NCBI GenBank assembly: GCA_018715445.1
Contig: DVLP01000436.1
Span: 1-8,092, forward strand
Reading direction: 5' to 3'
Source: Candidatus Avipropionibacterium avicola
GTDB taxonomy: Bacteria > Actinomycetota > Actinomycetes > Propionibacteriales > Propionibacteriaceae
DNA: 8,092 nucleotides
Part shown: piece after piece, positions 1-7,359 of the stretch
Layout: the number at the start of each line of letters is the position of its first letter
Position numbering within the stretch: position 1 is the stretch's first letter
Program-made: the position numbers and the translations under genes
The notes under the pieces: generated by a model
Databases searched by the model: none
What the model was told of the DNA's origin: nothing
The model's input: only the letters and a program-made list of their open reading frames with translations

Positions 1-1266
1 ACCCCCGACGGGGTCGGTGCCCCGGTGCCCACCTCGGCCCGGATCGCCGAGGAGCGCCGCCTGTTCCACGTGGCCTGTTCGCGGGCGGTCGAACGGCTGG
101 TCGTGACCGCGGTCAACGGCACCACCGGCGAGGGTGATCAGCCGTCCCGGTTCCTCGGCGAGCTGGGGGTGGAGGTCGAGCCGGTCGTCGGACGGTCGGT
201 GCCGCAACTCACCCTGCCCGCGCTGGTCGCCGAGTTGCGTCGTACGGCGTCGGACCCGGAGCGCTCACCGGCCCTGCGCCGTGCGGCCGCGACCCGGCTG
301 GCCCGGCTGGCCGCAGCGACCGACGACCAGGACCGACCGCTGGTGCCGCAGGCCGACCCGGGCCGGTGGTGGGGCATGGCCGAGCACACCCGTCGGGCCG
401 ACGACCGGCCGGACCCGCCGACCACCGGCGCGATCTCGATGTCGGGCAGCCAACTCGGCTCACTGCTGGAGTGTCCGCGTCGTTGGTTCCTGTCGCGCCG
501 GGTCCGGGCCGAGCGTGGCCGCGGGACCGCCGCCAGTTTCGGTTCGGTGATGCACGTCCTGGTGCAGCATGCGACCACGTCCGGGCAGGACCCGGTCAGT
601 CTGGTCGACGAACTCGACCAGGTGTGGCACCAGCTCGACTTCGACGCGGTCTGGGTCTCCGGGGTCGAACGGGCCGAGGCCGAGACGGCGCTGCAGCGCT
701 TCGCGAACTGGCAGGCACCGCGGACCGGCCACGAGGTGATCGGGGTCGAGCTGCCGTTCGCCACCGACATCACCCTGGCCGCCGCGCCGGACGAGCCGGC
801 CGTGACCGTCCACATCACCGGAACGATCGACCGGCTGGAGCGTGACGAGCTGGGGCGCTACCACGTGATCGACTTCAAGACCGGGCGCAATGCCCCTCCG
901 GCGGCGAAGGTCGCGACCGATCCGCAGCTCGGGCTCTATCAGCTCGCGGTCTGGTCCGGCGCCGTGCCCCAGGTGCCGGCCGGTGCCGAGTTGGCCGGGG
1001 GAGAGCTGGTGCACCTGCGCATCGACGAGACCCGCCGTACCGATGTCGCGAAGTCCACCGCGCAGGCCTCCATCTGGGAGGTGCCGTGGCCGGACGGGCG
1101 TGAGGACGACGAGGTGCAGCCGAGCTGGATCCACGCCCAACTGGCCCGGGCCGCCCGGACCATCCTGGCCGAGGACTGGTACGCGATGGTCAACGACGGT
1201 TGTCGCTACTGCCCGTTCGCCACCAGCTGCCCCACCCAGTCCCAGGGCCGGCAGGTGGTCGCATGA
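1..1266 (+). CDS. adnA: AdnA, helicase-nuclease subunit (5'-truncated by window edge)
   Basis: This is the C-terminal 421 residues of a UvrD-like helicase fused to a RecB-family nuclease. The frame is already open at base 1, so most of the motor lies upstream. The first visible landmark is helicase motif VI near bases 49-90 (EERRLFHVACSRA). The nuclease module follows: a cysteine in LLECPRRWF (bases 472-474), a histidine in GSVMHVL (553-555), aspartate in GTIDRLE (829-831), aspartate and lysine of IDFKTG (871-879), and the Q-x3-Y pair in PQLGLYQ (925-939). Three more cysteines form C-x2-C-x5-C at 1201-1230. The four cysteines match the 4Fe-4S cluster arrangement of AddB-type nucleases. In mycobacteria AdnA pairs with AdnB to resect DNA double-strand ends. 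The AdnA nuclease makes the ATP-independent cuts, and its motor is largely dispensable. The position immediately before adnB, with a 4-base overlap, fits the usual adnA-adnB operon. An AddB-like name is the alternative, but the neighbour favours AdnA. Confidence 0.92.
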   Translation, partial: TPDGVGAPVPTSARIAEERRLFHVACSRAVERLVVTAVNGTTGEGDQPSRFLGELGVEVEPVVGRSVPQLTLPALVAELRRTASDPERSPALRRAAATRLARLAAATDDQDRPLVPQADPGRWWGMAEHTRRADDRPDPPTTGAISMSGSQLGSLLECPRRWFLSRRVRAERGRGTAASFGSVMHVLVQHATTSGQDPVSLVDELDQVWHQLDFDAVWVSGVERAEAETALQRFANWQAPRTGHEVIGVELPFATDITLAAAPDEPAVTVHITGTIDRLERDELGRYHVIDFKTGRNAPPAAKVATDPQLGLYQLAVWSGAVPQVPAGAELAGGELVHLRIDETRRTDVAKSTAQASIWEVPWPDGREDDEVQPSWIHAQLARAARTILAEDWYAMVNDGCRYCPFATSCPTQSQGRQVVA

Positions 1267-4200
1267 CGGTCATCCCGATCGGGTCCCGTCCCGAACCCGA
1301 TGCGGTGATCTCGCGCCCCGAGGAGTTGGCGCAGTTGTTGGGGATCCCGTTCTCCGACCAACAGCTCGAGGCGATCACTGCGCCCCTGGAGCCGGGTGTG
1401 ATCATCGCCGGGGCCGGGTCCGGCAAGACCACGGTGATGGCGGCACGGGTGGTCTGGCTGGTCGGCACCGGACAGGTCCGGCCCGAGCAGGTGCTCGGGT
1501 TGACCTTCACCCGCAAGGCCGCCGCCGAGCTGTCCGGTCGGGTGCGCGCCGCCCTCGACACCGCCGGGGTGGTCAACACCGAGGCGGTCGACGAGGCCGG
1601 CGAGCAGCTGATCATGACCTACGACGCCTTCGCGGCCCGGCTGGTCGCCGACCACGGGCTGCGGGTCGGGGTCGACGCTGACCAGCGGATGGTGACCGGG
1701 GCGATGCGTCATCGCCTCGCCTCGCGCGTCGTGGCCAATGCCGCCGGGCCGTTCGAGCACCTGTCCCGGCTGCGCCCGATGTCGGTCACCGAACGGGTCC
1801 TGCAGCTCGACTCCGAGATGAAGCAGCACCTGGTGCGCAGCTCGGCGCTGGACGCCCAGGCCCGCCAGTTCGACCAGGAACTGGCTGCGGCACCTCCCAA
1901 CAACCGTGGCCAGATGTACGCCGGGATCCGGACCGCGCGGCAACGGCTCGGCGAACGCCTGGAGCTGGCCAGCCTGGCCGACGAGTACGCCGAGCTGAAG
2001 CGGCAACGGGGCGTGGTCGAGTTCGCCGACCAGATGGCGGTGGCCGCCGACCTGGCCGACCGGGTGCCGGAGGTGGGCGAGAGCCTGCGCGAGACCTACA
2101 AGGTGGTGCTGCTCGACGAGTACCAGGACACCTCCTCGGCCCAGGCCTCGATGCTGTGGTGCCTGTTCTCCGCCTTCTCCGCCGACCGGGGGCGCGGCCA
2201 CCCGGTGACCGCCGTGGGCGATCCGTTCCAGGCGATCTACGGCTGGCGCGGGGCGGCGGCGAGCAACATCACCCAGTTCGCCCACGACTTCCGCCGTGCC
2301 GACGGCAGCCCGGCCCGGACCTTCGCGCTGACGGTCAACCGGCGCAGCGGACAGACCGTGCTGGACGTCGCCAACGAGCTGGCCGCACCGCTGCGGGCCG
2401 CCACCGGTGCCGGCGACGACAGCCTGCTGGTGGCTCCCGCACAGGCCGGTCCCGGTGAGGTCCATGCCGCGACCTTCGAGACCTGGCCCGACGAGGTGAG
2501 CTGGATCTGTGACCGGATCGTCGAGTCCGGGCCCGATCGTGGTGACGGCCGGCGCTGGTCCGACATCGCCGTGCTCACCCGGCGCAATGCCGACATCGCC
2601 GAGGTCTGGTCGCAGCTGAATGCTCGTGACGTCCCGGCCGAGATCGTCGGCCTGGGCGGCCTGCTGACCCTGCCCGAGATCGCCGACGTGGTGGCGACCT
2701 TGCGGGTGGTCGACGACGTCACCGCCAACCCGGACCTGGTCCGCCTGCTCACCGGGCCGCGGTGGGCGATCGGGCCGGACGACCTGGCCCTGCTGGGACG
2801 TCGGGCCCGCGACATCGTCGCCAGCTCGAGCCACGGACGGGAGGCCGACGCCGAGGAGTCGGGGGAGTCGGGGGAGTCGGAGGACGTCCCGGCCGAGGCG
2901 GAGCTGCTGGAGGACCTGGCGGTGGCGGTCGCCGATGTCGACAGCACCGAGCTCCTCTCGTTGGTCGATGCGCTGGGCGATCCCGGCGACCTGCCCTACA
3001 GCCCGCGGGCACGGAAGGCCTTCGAGGCCCTGTCCCACGAGCTGGCCGAGCTGCGCAGCCACAGCGAGGAGCCGGTGCTGGACCTGGTCCGCCGGGTGAT
3101 CAGCACCATCGGTGTCGATGTCGAGCTGGGGGCGACCCCGCAGCTGTGGCACAACCGTCGCGACTCCCAACTGGCGGCGTTCGGCGATGCGATCGCCGGC
3201 TATGTCGACGTCGACGGTGATGCCTCGCTCACCGGACTGCTGGGATGGCTCGATGCCGAGCTCACCTCCGGTGTCGGACTGGAACGCGCGGTCCCCACCG
3301 ACGACGACTCGGTCAAGCTGCTCACCATCCACAAGGCGAAAGGGCTGGAGTGGGATGTCGTGCTGCTGCCGGCCCTGGTCGACCAGACCTTCCCCAGCGA
3401 ACGGATCACCGAGAACTGGACCAGGAACTCGGCCGTGCTGCCCTACCCGTTGCGCGGTGACGCCGAGGCGATCCCGCAGGTCGGCCATCCGGTGACCAAC
3501 GCCGCGCTCGAGAAGTTCAACCAAGCCCTGCGGACCGAGCACCGTCACTCCGAGGACCGGCTGGCCTATGTCGCGGTCACCCGTGCCCGCCACCAGCTGT
3601 ACGCGACCGGTCACCGCTGGCGACCCGAGACCGCCAAGCCGCGGCAGTGGTCGGACTACCTCGTGACGATCATGGCCGAGGCCCGACGACAGGGTCACGT
3701 CTGGACCGAGGCCGGCGAGGAGGTCGCCCCGGCCAACCCGTTGATCACCCGGGCGCCCCGGGTGGACTGGCCGTCACCGTTCGACCCGGATGCCCTGGAG
3801 CGGCGGCTGGAGGTCGCCGACTGGGTCGAGCGGGCCGGCGCCGGTGAGGTGCTCGCCGGGGACGACGAACTGTTGCTCGACGAGCTCGCCGACGTCGAGC
3901 AGTGGGACCTCACCATGGAGCGGCTGCTGGCCGAGGCCCGCCGGGTGCGACGCCGCCAGGTCGAGGTGCCGCTGCCGCCGGTGATGTCGGCCTCGGACTG
4001 GATGCGCGCGACCGCCGATCCCGATGCCCATGCCCGCCACCTGCTGCGTCCGATGCCGCGACGCCCGTCGGCGGCGGCCCGCTTCGGGACCCGCTTCCAC
4101 CGTTGGGTCGAGCAGCACTTCCGTACCACCAGCCTGTTCGACCCGTCCGATGTCGACCCGCCGGCCGACGACGACTGGGAGGGCGCCGACCTCGCCGTGC

Positions 4201-4559
4201 TGTGCGACGCCTTCGCCCGAGGCCAGTTCGGGGAGCGGGCGCCGTACCGGCTGGAGGTCCCGGTGGAGTACCGGTTGGCGGGCCGGGTCATCCGCGGCCG
4301 GATCGACGCGGTCTACCGCCGGGGCACCGGCGACGAGCAACGGTGGCTGATCGTGGACTGGAAGACCTCGGCCCACACCAAGGCCGATCCGTTGCAGTTG
4401 GGCATCTACCGGTTGGCGTGGGCCGAGCTGGTGGGCCTCGACCCGCAGCGGGTCGAGGCCGGGTTCTACTACGTACGCCACGACCAGTTGGACGTGATCG
4501 ACGACCTGCCCGATGCCCGGGAGCTGACCGAGATGCTGCACGGACCGAGTCTTGGTTAG
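1263..4559 (+). CDS. adnB: AdnB, lead motor and nuclease subunit of AdnAB
   Basis: Complete protein of 1098 residues, close to the roughly 1100 of mycobacterial AdnB. I chose the ATG at 1263: it overlaps the adnA stop as ATGA and has AGGTGG four bases upstream. The open frame extends back to 1200 inside adnA without better support. SF1A helicase motifs occur in order: Q motif FSDQQLEAI (about 28-36), Walker A GAGSGKT (50-56), motif Ia LTFTRKAAAE, Walker B DEYQDT (285-290), motif III GDPFQAIYGWRG (319-330), motif V TIHKAKGLEW (688-697) and motif VI RLAYVAVTRAR (766-776). The C-terminal nuclease has H in GTRFHRW, D1015 in GRIDAV, D1032 and K1034 in VDWKTS, and Q1045/Y1049. It lacks the Fe-S cysteines seen in AdnA. 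In M. smegmatis the AdnB ATPase drives translocation and resection, and the AdnB nuclease makes the ATP-stimulated cuts. The intact Walker motifs here fit that lead role. Residues about 521-550 are an acidic, repetitive insertion. Confidence 0.95.
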   Translation: MTVIPIGSRPEPDAVISRPEELAQLLGIPFSDQQLEAITAPLEPGVIIAGAGSGKTTVMAARVVWLVGTGQVRPEQVLGLTFTRKAAAELSGRVRAALDTAGVVNTEAVDEAGEQLIMTYDAFAARLVADHGLRVGVDADQRMVTGAMRHRLASRVVANAAGPFEHLSRLRPMSVTERVLQLDSEMKQHLVRSSALDAQARQFDQELAAAPPNNRGQMYAGIRTARQRLGERLELASLADEYAELKRQRGVVEFADQMAVAADLADRVPEVGESLRETYKVVLLDEYQDTSSAQASMLWCLFSAFSADRGRGHPVTAVGDPFQAIYGWRGAAASNITQFAHDFRRADGSPARTFALTVNRRSGQTVLDVANELAAPLRAATGAGDDSLLVAPAQAGPGEVHAATFETWPDEVSWICDRIVESGPDRGDGRRWSDIAVLTRRNADIAEVWSQLNARDVPAEIVGLGGLLTLPEIADVVATLRVVDDVTANPDLVRLLTGPRWAIGPDDLALLGRRARDIVASSSHGREADAEESGESGESEDVPAEAELLEDLAVAVADVDSTELLSLVDALGDPGDLPYSPRARKAFEALSHELAELRSHSEEPVLDLVRRVISTIGVDVELGATPQLWHNRRDSQLAAFGDAIAGYVDVDGDASLTGLLGWLDAELTSGVGLERAVPTDDDSVKLLTIHKAKGLEWDVVLLPALVDQTFPSERITENWTRNSAVLPYPLRGDAEAIPQVGHPVTNAALEKFNQALRTEHRHSEDRLAYVAVTRARHQLYATGHRWRPETAKPRQWSDYLVTIMAEARRQGHVWTEAGEEVAPANPLITRAPRVDWPSPFDPDALERRLEVADWVERAGAGEVLAGDDELLLDELADVEQWDLTMERLLAEARRVRRRQVEVPLPPVMSASDWMRATADPDAHARHLLRPMPRRPSAAARFGTRFHRWVEQHFRTTSLFDPSDVDPPADDDWEGADLAVLCDAFARGQFGERAPYRLEVPVEYRLAGRVIRGRIDAVYRRGTGDEQRWLIVDWKTSAHTKADPLQLGIYRLAWAELVGLDPQRVEAGFYYVRHDQLDVIDDLPDARELTEMLHGPSLG
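2856..2882 (+). repeat. Three tandem 9-base units in adnB (acidic linker)
   Basis: The 9-mer GAGTCGGGG occurs at 2856-2864 and 2865-2873, and a third copy with one change (GAGTCGGAG) at 2874-2882. The units are in frame and encode ESG-ESG-ESE at AdnB residues 532-540. They sit inside a longer low-complexity acidic stretch (about residues 521-550) between helicase motifs III and V. Because the unit is a multiple of three, gain or loss of copies by replication slippage would keep the frame. The stretch is probably a disordered surface loop. Confidence 0.85.
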
Positions 4560-4562
4560 CCT

Positions 4563-5450
4563 GTGGCGGTGACCGTACCGCGAGGCCTGTGGACCGCTGC
4601 CAGCCAACTCGACCGCTCAGACGAACATCGCGGCAATGCCGAGTGGGTGAAGGGTCTGTGGTACGCCGAGGACACCCGGCTGGTGAAGATGACCGCCGAG
4701 GGGCAGCTGGCGGTCACCCCGGACGGTGGATCGCTGCGCAGCACCACCCCCTTCGTCGAGTACGACAGCCAGCGCCACGTGCTGCTCGGGCTGGTCGACG
4801 ACGTCGCCTGGTTCGCGGTCGAAGCGGTGCTGGACGGCCCGGTGAAGTCGATCCGCGAGATCGGCGCCCGTCTCGCCCCCCTCGAGGCCGACATCGCCGT
4901 CACCACCACCGCGATCCTGAACTGGCACCGTGGCGCACCGCACTGCTCGGCCTGCGGTGAGCTGACCGAGGTCACCAACGGCGGATTCGCCCGGTTCTGC
5001 CACCACTGCCGACGCGAACACTTCCCGCGGACCGACCCGGCCGTGATCGTGGCGATCTGTGACGACCAGGACCGGCTGTTGCTGGCCCGGGCCGCCGCGT
5101 GGGACGACGACCGGGTTTCGGTGCTGGCCGGCTTCGTCGAGGCAGGCGAGTCCTTCGAGCACGCCGTCCACCGCGAGATCGCCGAGGAGTCCGACCTCAC
5201 CCTGGGCGAGCTGCAGTACGTCGGCAGCCAGCCGTGGCCGTTCCCGCGCTCGGTGATGATCGGCTTCTTCGCCCGCGCCGTGACCACCGAGATCTCGATC
5301 GACGGCGACGAGATCGTCTACGCCGACTGGTTCACCCGGGAACGCCTCGACGCCGAGCTCGCTGCCGGGACCCTCAGCCTGCCCGGCGAGGCGTCCATCG
5401 CCTACCGCCTGGTGACCTCCTGGCGCGAGCGGCAGCATCCCTTCGCCTGA
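4563..5450 (+). CDS. nudC: NudC, NAD(+) diphosphatase / NAD-RNA decapping Nudix hydrolase
   Basis: Protein of 295 residues, in the usual NudC range of about 260-315. An N-terminal domain (about 1-120) precedes a zinc ribbon with C128, C131, C146 and C149. The Nudix box spans 190-212 (GFVEAGE...REIAEES), with E205, E208 and E209 in metal-binding positions. The NudC signature SQPWPFP (222-228) follows and sets this family apart from generic Nudix enzymes. NudC splits NAD(H) into NMN(H) and AMP. E. coli NudC also removes NAD caps from RNA 5' ends, and mycobacterial NudC degrades NAD adducts of isoniazid. The glycine near the end of the Nudix consensus is D211 here. GTG at 4563 lies three bases after the adnB stop. 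A second in-frame GTG at 4569 is an alternative start. Neither has a clear Shine-Dalgarno sequence, so translation may rely on coupling to adnB. The link to DNA repair is positional only. Confidence 0.94.
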   Translation: MAVTVPRGLWTAASQLDRSDEHRGNAEWVKGLWYAEDTRLVKMTAEGQLAVTPDGGSLRSTTPFVEYDSQRHVLLGLVDDVAWFAVEAVLDGPVKSIREIGARLAPLEADIAVTTTAILNWHRGAPHCSACGELTEVTNGGFARFCHHCRREHFPRTDPAVIVAICDDQDRLLLARAAAWDDDRVSVLAGFVEAGESFEHAVHREIAEESDLTLGELQYVGSQPWPFPRSVMIGFFARAVTTEISIDGDEIVYADWFTRERLDAELAAGTLSLPGEASIAYRLVTSWRERQHPFA

Positions 5451-5452
5451 CG

Positions 5453-5476
5453 GCCAGCGGGGTCAGAGTCGCTGGC
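5453..5476. terminator. Possible hairpin at the nudC/recD convergent junction
   Basis: The arms GCCAGCG (5453-5459) and CGCTGGC (5470-5476) are perfect inverted copies around a 10-base loop. The hairpin covers the 12-base gap between the two stop codons and the last codons of recD. A GC-rich stem at a convergent junction could slow or end transcription from both sides. There is no T tract on either strand, and a 7-base stem can occur by chance in DNA of this composition, so the call is weak. Confidence 0.3.
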
Positions 5477-7358
5477 GCAAGCCACTGGCGCGGTTGGCCG
5501 GGCGCAGCACCGCACGGTGCAGGGACTCCAGGGATCCCACGATCGTGACCCGGTCGGTGGCCCGGGTCACCGCGGTGTAGACCAACTCCCGGGTGAGCAG
5601 GGGAGAGTCCTGCGGTGGCACCACGAAGGAGACCTCGGTGAACTGGCTGCCCTGACCCTGGTGGACGGTCATCGCGTGCACGGTCTGCACCTGTTCGAGC
5701 CGGGCCGGGGCATGACTGAGGTGCCCACCGTCGCGGGAGAACACCGCGCGCAACCCGTCGGCGGTGTCGACCACCACACCGGTGTCACCGTTGAACAGGC
5801 CGAGCTCGTAGTTGTTGGCGGTGACCAGCACCGGGCGTCCGACGTACCACGGCTCATCGGCGGGTCCGGCGATCGCCAGGCCCGCCTGGTGCCACCACCG
5901 CTCGATCTCGCGGGTCCATCGCCGTACGCCGAACGGCCCACTGCGGTGTCCGCACAGCACCCGATGCCGGTCCAGGGCGCTGACGGCCGCCTCGGCATCG
6001 CCGGCAATGGCCGCCTCGACCATGGCCGTCGCGGCCTGCTGGGTGCGGTGGCGCACCCGGTCGAGGTGGTCGATCCGCAGGTCCTCGGGATCGGTTGCGA
6101 TGAACTCCAGGTCGTCATGGCCGGCGGCCACGATCTCACAGGCACGATCCGCATCACCCTCACGGATCGCGGTGGCCAACTGGCTGATCGCCCCGGTGAA
6201 GCGCCAGGTGTGGGTCAGTCGGACGACCCCGGAGCGGATGTCGGTGGGCAGGGTGATGCCGCGACCGTCGTCGGCCAGCTCTGCGAGTTGCTGCTGGGCC
6301 GGACCGGTCAGCTCGGCACCGACCCCGGGCAGGGCCTGCACGATGTCGGCCATCACGGCCCCGGCCTCCACACTGGTCAGCTGGTCCGGGTCACCGACCA
6401 GGATCAGCCGGGCGTCGGGGCGTACGGCCTCCAGCAGCCGCGCCATCATCGGCAACGAGACCATCGACATCTCGTCGACCACGATGACCTCGTACGGCAG
6501 GTGATGGTCGCGACCGTGGACGAAACGGCCCGGACGGTCCCAGCGGGTGCCGAGCAGGCGGTGCAGCGTGCTCGCGGTGACCGTCCCGACTCGGGCGGCA
6601 TCCTCGGCCGGCAACTGGGCGGTGGCCTCGGTGACCGCCTCACCGAGTCGGGCCGCGGCCTTGCCGGTCGGAGCGGCGAGGGCGACCCGACGTCGGCCCG
6701 GCTGATCGGCCAACAGGGCCAGCAGCTTGGCCACCGTGGTGGTCTTGCCGGTCCCGGGCCCGCCGGCCACCACGGTGATCCGCCCGAGTACGGCGGCGGC
6801 CGCAGCGATCCGTTGCCGGTCGGCCTCACCCTCGGCCAGGTCGGCGGGGTCGAAGACCCGGTCCAGCCCGGCTCGCAACCGGTCGTGGTCGACCAGGGGC
6901 ACCTCGCCGAGGCGGGACCGCAGTTGCTCGCGGACCACGTCCTCCTCGGCCCAGTAGCGCTCCAGGTAGAGCGTCGAGCGGTCGAGCCGCAACGGGCGGC
7001 CCCCGGCGGCATCGGTTCCGGTGCCCGAGCCGTCGGTGACCAGGGGACTGTCACGGACGGCCGCGATCCACGGCTCCGGATCGGGCCAGGGCAGGTCCTG
7101 AGACTCCACGGCCTCCTCGGCCGCCTCGAAGACGGTCTCGGCCACGGTGCGCAGGTCGACGCAGACCGATCCACCGCGCAGGGCCCGTACCGTCAGGGCG
7201 ACGGCGAGCAGCACCGGGTCGCGGTCCTCCCCGCCGATCCGTCCCAGCCCCAGGGCGGTGTGGACATCGGCCAGCCCGAGCACCCCGGCGCGGTGGAAGC
7301 GCCCCACCAGGGTGGGGGCGTCGACCAGGGCGATCGCGGTCTCGGTCTCGGCACGCAT
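5463..7358 (-). CDS. recD: RecD, 5'-3' helicase subunit of RecBCD (exonuclease V)
   Basis: Complete protein of 631 residues, close to the E. coli RecD length (608). An N-terminal region (about 1-170) corresponds to the RecD domain that contacts RecB. The SF1B motor follows: Walker A GGPGTGKTT (199-207), motif Ia APTGKAAARL (229-238), STLHRLLG (263-270), Walker B VVDEMSM (293-299), motif III GDPDQLTSVE (322-331), motif IV-like THTWRFTGAI (382-391), motif V HAMTVHQGQGSQF (561-573) and motif VI YTAVTRATDR (594-603). The C-terminal RASGLRQRL is also typical. RecD moves 5'-3' on one strand while RecB moves 3'-5' on the other. The ATG at 7358 is one base after the recB stop and is preceded by GGAAGGAG, the clearest ribosome site in the window. 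The N-terminal domain and the recB neighbour exclude the stand-alone RecD2 type. Motif V has HQGQG where E. coli has HKSQG, a mild change. Confidence 0.95.
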   Translation of the reverse strand: MRAETETAIALVDAPTLVGRFHRAGVLGLADVHTALGLGRIGGEDRDPVLLAVALTVRALRGGSVCVDLRTVAETVFEAAEEAVESQDLPWPDPEPWIAAVRDSPLVTDGSGTGTDAAGGRPLRLDRSTLYLERYWAEEDVVREQLRSRLGEVPLVDHDRLRAGLDRVFDPADLAEGEADRQRIAAAAAVLGRITVVAGGPGTGKTTTVAKLLALLADQPGRRRVALAAPTGKAAARLGEAVTEATAQLPAEDAARVGTVTASTLHRLLGTRWDRPGRFVHGRDHHLPYEVIVVDEMSMVSLPMMARLLEAVRPDARLILVGDPDQLTSVEAGAVMADIVQALPGVGAELTGPAQQQLAELADDGRGITLPTDIRSGVVRLTHTWRFTGAISQLATAIREGDADRACEIVAAGHDDLEFIATDPEDLRIDHLDRVRHRTQQAATAMVEAAIAGDAEAAVSALDRHRVLCGHRSGPFGVRRWTREIERWWHQAGLAIAGPADEPWYVGRPVLVTANNYELGLFNGDTGVVVDTADGLRAVFSRDGGHLSHAPARLEQVQTVHAMTVHQGQGSQFTEVSFVVPPQDSPLLTRELVYTAVTRATDRVTIVGSLESLHRAVLRPANRASGLRQRL

Positions 7359-7359
7359 C

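Noticed and set aside
460..1140. Antisense frame of 226 codons opposite adnA, and similar frames opposite nudC (4617-5438)
   Set aside because: These are shadows of real genes with no independent coding support.
1200..1262. Longer adnB start upstream of 1263
   Set aside because: The extra 21 residues lie over the adnA cysteine motif and end codons and lack a Helicase-family N-terminus. The ATGA overlap with AGGTGG upstream is the better start.
1206..3698. 830-codon open frame on the minus strand opposite adnB
   Set aside because: Its translation is G/R/V/Q/H/D-rich with no recognisable domain, and it lies opposite a gene with every expected helicase motif. Long antisense frames are expected when third positions are almost all G or C.
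2426..4434. Copies of the E. coli Chi octamer GCTGGTGG (2426-2433 and 4427-4434 on plus; 1220-1227 on minus)
   Set aside because: They fall on common codons such as CTG-GTG in GC-rich genes, and E. coli Chi is not known to act in actinobacteria. Nothing shows enrichment in this window.
5507..5520. Palindrome GCACCG-CA-CGGTGC inside the recD 3' end
   Set aside because: The two-base loop is too tight for a stable hairpin of this form, and it is explained by recD codons. Such palindromes are common at this GC content.
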